Of a stretch of DNA of 64,000 nucleotides, positions 1-8,391 are shown piece by piece. This DNA is from Chrysophaeum taylorii. Its lineage: Eukaryota; Sar; Pelagophyceae; Pelagomonadales; Pelagomonadaceae. The DNA lies in assembly GCA_029834535.1 (NCBI GenBank), contig JAQMWT010000237.1:1-64000 (forward strand). The letters are read 5' to 3'. The notes beneath the pieces are model-generated. The model saw only the letters and a list, made by a program, of their open reading frames with translations. It ran no database searches and was not told the DNA's origin. Both the position numbers and the translations under genes were made by a program. Positions within the stretch are counted from its first letter, which is position 1. Each line of letters opens with the position of its first letter.

Positions 1-30
1 GTCTGAGTTAGTAGTTAGTTAGTTAGTTAG
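1..30 (+). repeat. 3' tail of a SINE-S copy
   Basis: The window opens with tandem GTTA/GTTAG units, preceded by a shortened form of the 'tctgaag' end seen in the complete SINE-S copies at 4647-5023 and 48299-48606. The sequence right after it (aaaacgactcc) is also found, without the tail, in the other copia-B copy near 21230. This looks like the end of a retroposon inserted in copia-B. The body lies outside the window. Confidence 0.6.
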
Positions 31-1243
31 AAAACGACTCCGGACATGAAATACACACTGGATCAGTCGATACTGGATCAGTCGATTGTTACAGTTCAGG
101 ATTACTTTATCGAACAGAACACAAAAGATGCGACTTTGACCATACCTTCGAAGTCAACTCTCCCCCTGGCACGGACACTATCTTCAAGCAGTCCATCGCC
201 TTCAGGCATTTTCTTCTGTTGCCCGACTCTTCTGCATTTTCTGCACAGGGCACCGACTCGTCAGCACAGGACACACGCCTGTATCCACCATCATACGCGA
301 TACACTCGCAAACCTCAGTCTCCGCCCAATCATCTCTCGACGATAGCCACTGGCGACTTACACGAGACTACGAACCCCAAGCTACCGCAAATTTAGAGTT
401 CATATTTATGGCCACCTCCAGACAACTTTATCCCGATATCCTCATCGCGCTACGATTATCCGCATATTATTTTAGACGCTCATAGCCTAGCTTCAACTGT
501 CCCACGCTACACTCAGGACGCGAGCTTTGACACGTATGTGACAGGCAACTCTGGTTCCCTCATCTTCCAGAAACAGCTCCGCCTTACTCGCTCTCATTAC
601 GACGATTACCTTACAATGTCGAAACCGATTTGGTTAAATGGTCATATCTCTTCATGGGATCACGCTGGCGCTCCGTCGCATCGTCCAATCTTTACTAGCC
701 CAACATTACCCGCAATAGAATCTCATCCCTACGGCCACTCTCATTATTCGCTTTTCGATCAACTATTGGTCTGCTGCACAATTCACGACTGCCTGACCCA
801 TGATCCCTCCTGTTATTATTCGTTAGACCCCCCCCTCTACTCAGATGCTCCCCCAGCCGCTCATTAGGATTTATCCACCGGCACACACCGTCCCCTATAT
901 CATTAGCCACCGAGCAAGATGACGATCTGATCTCTCGCACAACATTCGCCATACTTCATCGTTAGCCTACTTAGCATCTTCCTCCACTTTTCTTCTTACT
1001 CACGATCGATGCTTTTTCCTTTCTTTGATCACCCGCTCTTTCTCCTTTCTCACTTCACACACTACCTGCGTTTCATTTTCCTCTATCTCTTTCGTGAACT
1101 TCGCACACTTTCTATCTCTTTCATGCACTTCGCACACTTTCCTTTAACGGCTCCTCCTGACTCGACATCCATTTGTCCTTGGCCAGACATTTGTTTTGTT
1201 TGTCCCAGATTTCGCTCATCACCGAGTTCAATCTGCGAGGGCG
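31..1243 (+). other. 3' internal region of a copia-B element
   Basis: This stretch is homologous to 19987-21240 read on the minus strand. Both copies lie just upstream of the same LTR type, so I read it as the region between RNase H and the 3' LTR. Broken reading frames (219-485 and 538-867) resemble the 225-residue frame at 20607-21284, sharing words such as QDTRLYPPS, AIHSQTS and LRLTR-HYDD. This could be a decayed extra ORF or a long 3' UTR, and I recognise no domain. Near 1200-1243 it carries the CCAGATTTCGCTCA...GAGGGCG segment that precedes every copia-B LTR and may contain the polypurine tract. Confidence 0.45.
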
Positions 1244-1435
1244 TAGAGATAGAAAATTCCATTTAGGATTAGGAAACCCCCCCCCCCCCTTAACCACATC
1301 ATTCGCACTTACAACCACTGAATCGTTGTGACGCACGCCGCACTGCTCTTTGCGTCGTTAGAGGACAGGACGAAAGGCAGCACTACCACTGCCACCATTC
1401 TCTACCAGAGGCACACTGATTTTTACTGTTCTCTA
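1244..1435 (+). repeat. LTR of copia-B family
   Basis: The LTR begins TAGAGATAG and ends TTCTCTA, giving a short inverted terminal repeat (TAGAGA/TCTCTA). Related copies lie at 19801-19986 (minus), 14776-14955 plus 2314-2334 (minus, split) and 40182-40367 (plus). Shared features are a TTTAGGRTTAGG block followed by a C run, and the final AGGCACAGTGATTTTTACTG stretch. It abuts the interior of a copia-C LTR directly, so this junction is rearranged. Confidence 0.7.
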
Positions 1436-1745
1436 ATACCTCCCCTCTTCCTTACCCTCCCGCGATTATTTATTTAAAGACTATGAAGATCTCAGTCTGA
1501 AGCTCTCTTCCAACAAGGAGAAGTCCTCCAGGTGCGTACCGTTAGGTACGGGGTTTTCTGCTTAATTAGCAGAAGCTTCGTTCCTCGTTGTCAGTGTAAA
1601 AGCTTCTATGGGACCTAATGTCCCTAAGGAGTTAGGGCCTAAATCCCTACCTTGTGTAGTAGCATGTGACAAGCGGAATGGTCTGTACACGCCTAAGACC
1701 GCACGCGGTCTCTACCATGTACCCGGAGAGGGTCAAATCTCTCCA
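1436..1745 (+). repeat. copia-C LTR, 5'-truncated
   Basis: This matches the last three quarters of the C1 LTRs (60499-60892 and 40493-40900, minus). It carries the same CAGTCTGAAGCTCT, GGTACGGGGTTTTCTG and CCGGAGAGGGTCAAATCTCTCCA-type blocks. The first ~80 bp of the LTR are missing where it joins the copia-B LTR at 1435. The 3' end is CTCTCCA, immediately followed by a primer-binding site. Confidence 0.75.
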
Positions 1746-1759
1746 GGTTATGGGCCCAG
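1746..1759 (+). other. primer-binding site, half-tRNA-iMet type (copia-C fragment)
   Basis: GGTTATGGGCCCAG directly follows the LTR end. It is complementary to the anticodon arm of eukaryotic initiator tRNA-Met (CUGGGCCCAUAACC) rather than to a tRNA 3' end. Drosophila copia is the known precedent for priming by a cleaved initiator tRNA. Confidence 0.75.
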
Positions 1760-2313
1760 ATGCGTAGGTGTGTCAGCCCAACTGTGTTGTGCGTATAATG
1801 GAGTGATCAGTTTACGCCTGATTACGAGTACAATGCGATAATGTGTTTGGCGGTGGTCTACTGTACATATTTGTTATGCGACGGTGCGTACCCACCAGTT
1901 AAGTTGGTTCGTGGCCGAGTTGGGTCGGCCATTGGTCACGTACACTCGCACAACTAATAAAACTAAAATGTTCCTACACATGCCGCGGAAACTTGTGTGG
2001 GTTTTTTCCCTTCATTCCCCAACAAAAGACTGACTGCTCGAGGATTAGTCCGTTCTTCAGTCTCAAGTCACCATGTTTAAATAGCAAATAAATAGTTAAT
2101 CCGTTCTTCAGTCTCAAGTCACCATGTTTAAATAGCATGTTGATTTGTTTTGGTATAGTAAATAAACCCACGTTTAAATATATCGTACTGTATATATGCA
2201 TCCGCACATGAGAAACCCCTCATTCTTATGTGTCGAGCCTGTATGTCAATCCTCTAACGAACACCTGCTACCATAGGTCACAACACTTCTCCTAAGAACA
2301 ATGTCAAGACCTA
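1760..2313 (+). other. 5' leader of a truncated copia-C element
   Basis: This non-coding leader is collinear with the C1 leader (minus strand, 60484 to 60439, then 52956 to 52526). It includes the shared blocks around CCCCAACAAAAGACTG and TTCTTATGTGTCGA. It contains a local tandem duplication (TTCAGTCTCAAGTCACCATG twice, near 2054-2132). An ATG at 2301 corresponds to the C1 gag start, but only four codons remain before the copia-B LTR boundary at 2314. The apparent 69-residue frame beginning there is therefore chimeric. Confidence 0.65.
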
Positions 2314-2334
2314 GAGAACAGCAATTTCAACTTG
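2314..2334 (-). repeat. distal 21 bp of the B1 3' LTR
   Basis: Read on the minus strand this is AGTTGAAATTGCTGTTCTCTA, the terminal part of a copia-B LTR. The rest of the same LTR lies at 14776-14955. The two pieces are separated by copia-A1, whose target duplication CAACT is 2330-2334 and 14776-14780. Confidence 0.7.
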
Positions 2335-2646
2335 CAGAGAAATCTGCTGCCTCTTACCCTTATCCGTCCGTTGAGAACGTGATCTCTTCCTTACCCTTCT
2401 TCTTCCTTTCTACACAATCAAATAGTCCTCTGATTTGTGCCTACGCTCATCATCATGGTCTAGCGCGTCCCGAGGTATGTAGCACTATACACTTTACCTT
2501 TCTCGTGTAGTTCTAGATGCCGCCTGTCGTGTTCTGAGGATATAGGGAACATACCTTTTCATTCCCCGAATTAAATACTTCCAGACGTTCATGATGAGAC
2601 GGGATGGTTTCCCAGGTGACTTACCACTGCTTGCTAATGCTCTGCA
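2335..2646 (+). repeat. 5' LTR of copia-A1
   Basis: This is near-identical to 14463-14775 and to 61702-62013 (minus). It has TGCAGAG/CTCTGCA inverted ends. It is the expected location of the promoter and polyadenylation signal, although I cannot place either with confidence. Confidence 0.92.
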
Positions 2647-2660
2647 GGTTATGGGCCCAG
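2647..2660 (+). other. primer-binding site of copia-A1 (half-tRNA-iMet type)
   Basis: GGTTATGGGCCCAG starts at the first base after the LTR. Its complement is the anticodon arm of initiator tRNA-Met, ending at about position 39 of the tRNA. The same 14 bases follow the LTRs of copia-A2 and both copia-C copies. Confidence 0.85.
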
Positions 2661-3166
2661 GCGGGTCCCTGAGAAACCATGTGTTAAAACGTGCACGTAA
2701 CCTATGGGTTTTGAACAGTTACCGCGCCTGTTCAGCCTCGCCACGTAAACACACTTGTAAATACAACGCCATTACCATTGGGCTGTATATAATACTTTTT
2801 GCACACGTGATCGTGTAACCTTGTGTGCACCTGTTCATAGCATCGTATTGTCATGTCAATGTTGATGTGTGTGTAATTGGCTAACCTGTACTCTTGCACA
2901 CATGTTATGGAATATTTTGGGTACGTCCACTCGTACATTCCATGGCAATGCACTTAACAAGCTCCTTGAGAGCACCAAAACTAACCAGCTGCCTGAGTGA
3001 CTACGCTTAGCGACACTACTCTGGACTCACAGCTTGCACAGTCGTCAAATAGACATCTTTCCATCGAAAACGATGAGTGTACATAGACACCGATAGACAG
3101 ACCCCCTTAGAATGTCTAGACAGTGTCAACTGCGTGACTGAACCCACAGGTTCCCCGTCAACTGCT
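2661..3166 (+). other. 5' leader of copia-A1
   Basis: About 500 bp between primer site and gag. It is conserved in the copia-A2 fragment (61178-61687, minus). I see no gene in it. The frame is open upstream from 3077, but the ATG at 3167 aligns with the start of copia-C gag. Confidence 0.6.
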
Positions 3167-4638
3167 ATGGCAGAACACGCAGCACGAGCCGCACCCAAGG
3201 CGATCACAGGTGCGGATATATTGAAGCTCGAAGCTCCTGTAGTTGAGTTTCTTAACGATGGAAATCGATTTCAGCTTCAGACTCGCAAGGTATCCTTGCA
3301 AATCAAGCACATTAAGCAATTGTTACGGTCCAGTCATGCCGATGCTTTCCTCGAGTACGACTCGTACGAAGCATATACTCGGTCATGCAAGGACTACGAG
3401 ATCCTCCGGAATCAAATTCTCGATCGCGTTTTCCTGGAATGGAAGACCGATAGGGCTGCTGATCTCCGTTTAGCTGTTGATGAATTGCCCCCTGAGTATC
3501 AGGAATGGCATTTCACCAACGAAGCTTTCCCCCACTTACCTGATGCAGAAGTAGCTCAGCTAGCTACTGTCTGTTACGACTATGAAGTCAAGGCATTACG
3601 TCCTGAAATCAATGCCCGTTTCTTAGAAGAGGAACGAATCTTAAATCGCGCGCACCCGAAGGCACTAGCTTTCGACACCCGTGTTCGTGCCCCTGTTACC
3701 ATGTTTTCGTTAACTGCTGCTGACTGGCACACTTATCAGAACACGTATGCTACATTCTTGCATACTTACTTCAATCTTGAAAGTGTTGGAAAACCGGCAC
3801 TTGCGGCCTGGCCCGCCATCAATGAGGTATACAACAAAAGTTATTTACCCAACAAGGCTCGAGCTATTATGCTCATCGCCTTTAGTCACTACGAGTCTGT
3901 TACGACTACTGATGTGTCCTATTTGAAACAGCAATTTAACTCTGCTGTTTATAATCCTAACTGGTATGTCCATGTATTTATCGAAGCTGTCCTAGCATTT
4001 AGGCAAATCTCTTACCAACTTAACCAGGAAGAGACTGACCTTCAATTCGACTTTGGCACTCTAAATAGAAAGATATATGAAGAGATACATCGGCATTATG
4101 CCGATAATACCAGCAACAGCCGTTACGATCGTGGTTGGGTAGATTGGTGTTATATGTACGAAACCCGATCTTCATCTCGGCCTGTGCCAGAAGCTGAACG
4201 ATTGTGTCACCCTACCAACCCTAGTTACATCTTAGAATACTCATTAGACCCTTACGATGTAGTATCAAATGGGTCGAACAAAAGACGCTTAGAACGCCCT
4301 GTTTCCTGGCAACCCTATGTCGAAGGTTTATCATCTCAACCAAAGCCAAAGTTACTACTTACAAACACTTTGGACTCATCAGACAAAAGTCTGACTCAAA
4401 CTGCTAACACACTCGCCTTCATCACTTCGTCTCAACCTGGTACATCTTCCACGTTCAATGCTAGACGCTTGCGTAACTCTAATGATACTCGCCAGCCTTT
4501 CTCTCGCAGCAATTTATCGTATTATCGTCCTGGTGATTCTTACGTCACCAAGAAAACTGCCGGACAGTCCCATGACCGTCCAATTTACCCCCGCAGTTTT
4601 GACAGGTCCTCTCGGTCTAACATGAAATTATTATATCG
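3167..4638 (+). pseudogene. copia-A1 gag, N-terminal part (split by SINE)
   Basis: Encodes the capsid part of Gag. Start 3167 (MAEHAAR) is chosen because it aligns with the MSKEKP start of copia-C gag at 52525; the frame extends upstream to 3077 without support. Shared blocks with copia-C are KVSLQI, FDSYEAYTR/YDSYEAYTR, a FLNLES/YFNLES-GKPALA-WP run, the YE(S/T)V segment and NWY-HVF-E. No CCHC knuckle is visible. The region is collinear with the frame beginning at 5032. The SINE at 4647-5023 interrupts it, and the frame runs on into the SINE to a stop at 4733-4735. Confidence 0.75.
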
Positions 4639-4646
4639 AACAAACC

Positions 4647-5023
4647 TAACCCTGCGATCGCTAACCGTTGGTTGCGATGGAGGACGGCGCCTAACACGCT
4701 TGCTCCCTGCGGCGGCCCCGGCCGTCCCGGAGTGAGACGGTGCCTGCTCGCCTCCCGGGCTGGTCGGTTAGCACCCGGAAAGTCCGCGCTGGGATGGGGT
4801 TTGCTCGGTTGGGCAGAACGCGACGGACAGGTCGATTGTTCGTGGACCAACACGTCCGCGGCCTGCGACGCTTTTGCACGACTTCGCACAAGACCGCGCG
4901 CAGTGGCGGTCCGTCATCAACGAGTCCTCGTCCCTCGCCTCAGCCCGTGATTCCGGATCGGCTCCTGCCTGTCCGGCCTGGCTCCCATGCTCGGGAGAGG
5001 TCTGAAGTTAGTTAGTTAGTTAG
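4647..5023 (+). mobile_element. SINE-S copy 1 (377 bp)
   Basis: A short retroposon with a (GTTA)n 3' tail, flanked by the 8-bp duplication AACAAACC (4639-4646 and 5024-5031). It starts with a ctgcgatcgctaacc block and carries gttgcgatggaggacggcgcc, a GC-rich middle, and the conserved 3' end ctcccatgctcgggagaggtctgaag followed by the tail. Small frames within it (for example 4672-4950) are incidental. It is nearly the same as copy 2 (28835-29234). Confidence 0.85.
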
Positions 5024-5031
5024 AACAAACC

Positions 5032-6326
5032 ACACCTTAAACACCCTGCGAGAACAGTGTAGTGAACTTACAAAGCATGTGACAGATAATGATACCACGG
5101 CTCAGCTACAACAGAATATCAACAAGTTATTTGAGACTCTATTACAATCAGCTGACATTCTGTCAACGACATCTACTGAGGACAACAGTAGTTTACTTCG
5201 TCTAAACGAACAGCTCATGTTTGCAGAAGACATCACTTATGATGTAGATGTTCATCTATCCTCGACCGAAAAGTCGTTAAACTACGTGGAGCCACAACAC
5301 CATACTGTTGTTACTGCTCCCACCCCAAAGGCAACTCCTCCCACTACAAACACACAGGGTAATCCTTCCAATACTGTGCCTAACCTCTTTACCGCTTCCG
5401 CCATCTCGGCTTTACCACCAGCATTATTATCCTCGCTATCTTCACAGGTCCAATCTGCCCTCAACACACCATCACAAGCCGAAACCACAAGGGATGCCGA
5501 TCATACTTCGCTATCGTCATTTGATAAAAAGCACGGCATGGCTGATGAGGCTGACGAACCATCACCACCTGTTCAACCGATTATTATTCCAGCGAATCTG
5601 TTATGGCTGAAGAACTTCTTCACAGCCAGCCTCTCCACTACTTGCCCACATTCGGAAAACGCCTTCCTCGCCAACTACATGAAGGTAAACAGTGTCTATC
5701 CACATTGCTCTTTTCTATATTTTGACTCTTGTGCTACCATCTCATTGATGTCCACTTACGATTTTGCAATACCCAATCATATAATTCCATTGGATTCCAA
5801 ATACGCGCCGATTGTTATTCAGACGGCTACAGGACAACAACGGGCATCACACATGATGTTAACACGTAACATTGTTGTTCCCCTACCAGATCATCCACGA
5901 GTTGGCTATGTTAAGATCGACTTCGCTTTATGTCTTCGGCCAGTGCATGACCGACATCTCGCTATCCTGAGCACGCTCGAGTGGAACCGGACGAACCTGA
6001 CCACTGTGTTCAATGATCGAGCTGAGCCGAAGCTCAGCGCTGTCACGAGCCGCATAGACAAAGATGTACGTATACCCATACACTATGTAGCAGCTAATTT
6101 ACCTACTCTCCCTTGTCTCACTTACAACATCGCGCGCGACAAGCGGCTCGAACTTCGTTCTCTCGCATTTCCCCTCAAGCGATACCATGAAAACAGGGAT
6201 CTACTGGCATACTACAACTACCTACTCCAAAGAGTTTTACCAGATCGCCCGTGGATTCGCCCTTTGGTTCTCAATCTTCGGAAACAGAACAATTTTGTTC
6301 AGCAAAATACGCAGCCATTAACTTGA
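5032..6326 (+). pseudogene. copia-A1 gag C-terminus and aspartic protease
   Basis: Continues the Gag frame after the SINE; removing SINE plus one duplication would keep the phase. The first ATG in this part is 5079. Residues up to about 5560 are a Ser/Thr/Gln-rich linker. The retropepsin-like domain follows: hydrophobic strand then F-D-S-C-A-T at 5721-5738, a T-A-T-G-Q flap-like segment near 5825, R-N-I-V-V-P, the V-G-Y-V-K-I-D-F-A strand, and an L-S-T-L-E-W segment near 5965. The catalytic triad is D-S-C, not D-S/T-G. copia-C has D-T-C at the same place. The TGA at 6324-6326 is in phase with the methyltransferase frame that follows, so a gag-pro-DNMT fusion is likely ancestral. Confidence 0.75.
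5264..5284 (+). repeat. 21-nt repeat, copy 1 (codes STEKSLNY)
   Basis: First of five copies fitting GACCGNAANGTCNNTAAACT plus A. In the gag frame it encodes T-E-K-S-L-N-Y, in a linker between the capsid region and the protease. It is a candidate polyprotein cleavage site. Confidence 0.55.
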
Positions 6327-7500
6327 CTACTCTCACGCCCAGTGTATCTCTCACAAGAGTCCAATCTCCGCAAACCCTCTGTCATGTTACTTTGTTCTGG
6401 TTTGTCAACTCCGGCGTTCCTGTCTCAAGCCACTAATGACTTAGGCTTAAATATCAATGTAAAAGTTGTTGTTGAGTCTGATGATACGCTTGTTCGTATG
6501 TTACGCCACCGTTTTCCTACTGTATTATTATTTGAATCTCTCCCCGCCTTTATTAACCATCTTCACCTAATCTCACCAGAGGAAAGGCACACATTCTATT
6601 GCGATATAATTGAGATCACTCCTCCCTGCACAAACAGGATTTTACTAAAACAGCATAAGACAGAAGACTTACACAGCCTGCTGGACGATTCTCTTTCCGA
6701 CAGCATGTTGTCTGTCATCAAGCTACTCCAGCCCTTGGTACTACTGGCTGAGATGACGCCTCCGCATAAGTACTGTCATCAAGACCACATCACAGTGGCC
6801 AATCTTATCCATACTACACTTGATTACTGTGTCGATGTTGTTGATAGGTTCCCGACCTACCTCTGTGGCGACTACCAATCTAGAGAAAGATGGATATGCA
6901 TCGCACGCAGATATTCTACTGGACCAATTAAACTATTGTCGTGGCCCATCCTCCATCCACGCCCCTTCCTAAAGATCGTGGATGATCTACAAGCTATTCC
7001 CAAGCGCCTTTGGCTACCTAACCACGTATCCAAAGACTGGATCCGGGTGTTCCCCGATCCTCCATATATCCCCGTTCCTAAAACGTTTGCACCTTACTCT
7101 CGCACAGGTTCTGCTCAGCTTACTATGGCTGACCTTGAATCCCTCAATATGTTACTGCTTCGCCTTCACTCACAACAGGCTCACGAGCAACGTACTCACT
7201 CTGTTCAATCCGAGTGTACTTATCATCAGTTGTGCTTTCATCCTATACACGTCAAGGTTTTTACAATCCTCTATAACTTGTTTGCCAGCTTACACACTAA
7301 CTCACCCACTCCTGTGTCCTATTACATAACCGTTTTCGAAACTAACCAACCGTCACACAGGTTACTACTTACAACCTCATCAACATCACACAACTCCTAC
7401 TTCTTAACTGGTGGCCACCATTCCGACGGCAACCTCACCATAGAGAACGCCACCACCAAACATCAAGCTTCCGACATCCCCGCGACCGGGACAGGTCCAT
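6327..7500 (+). pseudogene. C5-cytosine DNA methyltransferase-like domain of copia-A1
   Basis: The open frame is 6342-7535. Motifs appear in the canonical C5-MTase order: motif I V-M-L-L-C-S-G-L-S-T-P-A-F (residues 14-26 of the frame, SAM binding); motif II acidic residue in V-V-V-E-S-D-D (E45); motif IV D-I-I-E-I-T-P-P-C-T-N with catalytic Cys 96; motif VI-like L-L-A-E-M-T-P-P (136-141, standing for ENV); motif VIII G-D-Y-Q-S-R-E-R-W (QxRxR, 179-183). A motif IX-like stretch, A-Q-L-T-M-A-D-L-E-S-L, lies further on. The second Gly of motif I is Ser. It sits between protease and GAG-pre, and 48717-49760 of copia-C has the same motifs at the same place. A frameshift near 7500 separates it from pol. 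The fold assignment rests on motifs alone. Confidence 0.72.
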
Positions 7501-8340
7501 ATATTTGGAGCCGTTTATGGGTTACTTGTGGATAGTCCAAGCCCTTCCCCAAGTTGGCTCCGCTGCCACCTATGGCACCGCCATACAAAAGCTCTTGTCC
7601 AGATGCTCTCTTGTGATGCCTGGCTGCCTTACCTACAAGGCCACCGACAACTCTTTCGACTACAAGGATTCTCATTTTGCTCTGGAAGATCACCACTTAT
7701 CTCATAGTCGCTATATAGGGTACCTTCGTGGAAGTGACCGCAAACTCGGCTCTAAAATCCACTCCATGCTTGCTCCATTGCCAACCGTCCGAGGGTATGC
7801 CAATATTATTTTACTCGACCCTCGCAACGGGAAATTACGCTACCCCACTCGACCGGAGTTGATTCGTGCTAACAACCACACCAAACAACAGGAATCTTTC
7901 CTCTTGTCTCTACGCCATGACCTTTGCTGTGACATGCTCAGCAATGCTCTGCCTGCCGGTACGTACAGCACTCTGTACAAGCACCTTTCGCTCCTCGTTG
8001 CCGATATTAAATCCCTTATGTTGGACCCTACCTTCCAACATACTGCTGCCGTGACGAAGAAATCCTATGTATCCAATTTCATGACCGTTGATCAAGCTTC
8101 CACCACGTGCAGCACAGATACCTTGTCTTTGGCACAAGCTTTTATGATGTCTATTTCCAGCAACTGCTTGACCGAAATGTCGTTAAACTATATATCTTCG
8201 TCCTACGAAGATACTCTCGCTACTCGTGATGATGAGGATGCACCTCCAAGTGACCCTGCTGCGCACCAGGATGACGACGCACCGCCTTCCCCTGCCTTAG
8301 ACACCGAACTCAAGTTCGATGTTCGGCGCAAACGGCACAT
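7501..8340 (+). pseudogene. copia-A1 GAG-pre-integrase region
   Basis: The frame 7505-8590 begins with a segment aligning to copia-C 48286-47779: E-P-F-M-G-Y-L-W versus E-P-V-T-G-F-L-W, H-L-S-H-S-R-Y-I-G versus H-L-S-Q-S-R-Y-L-G, S-D-R-K-L-G-S-K-I-H-S, and R-G-Y-A-N-I. This is the domain before the integrase zinc finger in copia pol. After about 8200 the frame is an acidic and proline-rich linker (DDEDAPPSD, DDDAPPSP) and it loses phase around 8340-8550. The 21-nt repeat at 8170 lies in this linker. Confidence 0.65.
8170..8190 (+). repeat. 21-nt repeat, copy 2 (codes TEMSLNY)
   Basis: Encodes L-T-E-M-S-L-N-Y between the GAG-pre region and the acidic linker before integrase. copia-C has P-T-D-T-S-L at the matching spot but no nucleotide match. 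Confidence 0.55.
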
Positions 8341-8391
8341 TCCCGCTCATCCCATTCCTCGTAAGTCCTCGCACACGGATCCACCGAATAT

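Noticed and set aside
46-867. Several plus-strand ORFs as host genes
   Set aside because: They are frame fragments of a copia-B 3' region that recurs at 19987-21240, not independent genes.
2301-2510. 69-residue frame starting at 2301 as a small gene
   Set aside because: It runs from a truncated copia-C leader through a copia-B LTR end into the copia-A LTR, so it is chimeric.
4672-4950. Pro/Arg-rich frames at 4672-5015 and the similar ones at 28840-29584
   Set aside because: They lie within SINE-S copies or repeat E flanks and arise from GC-rich non-coding sequence.
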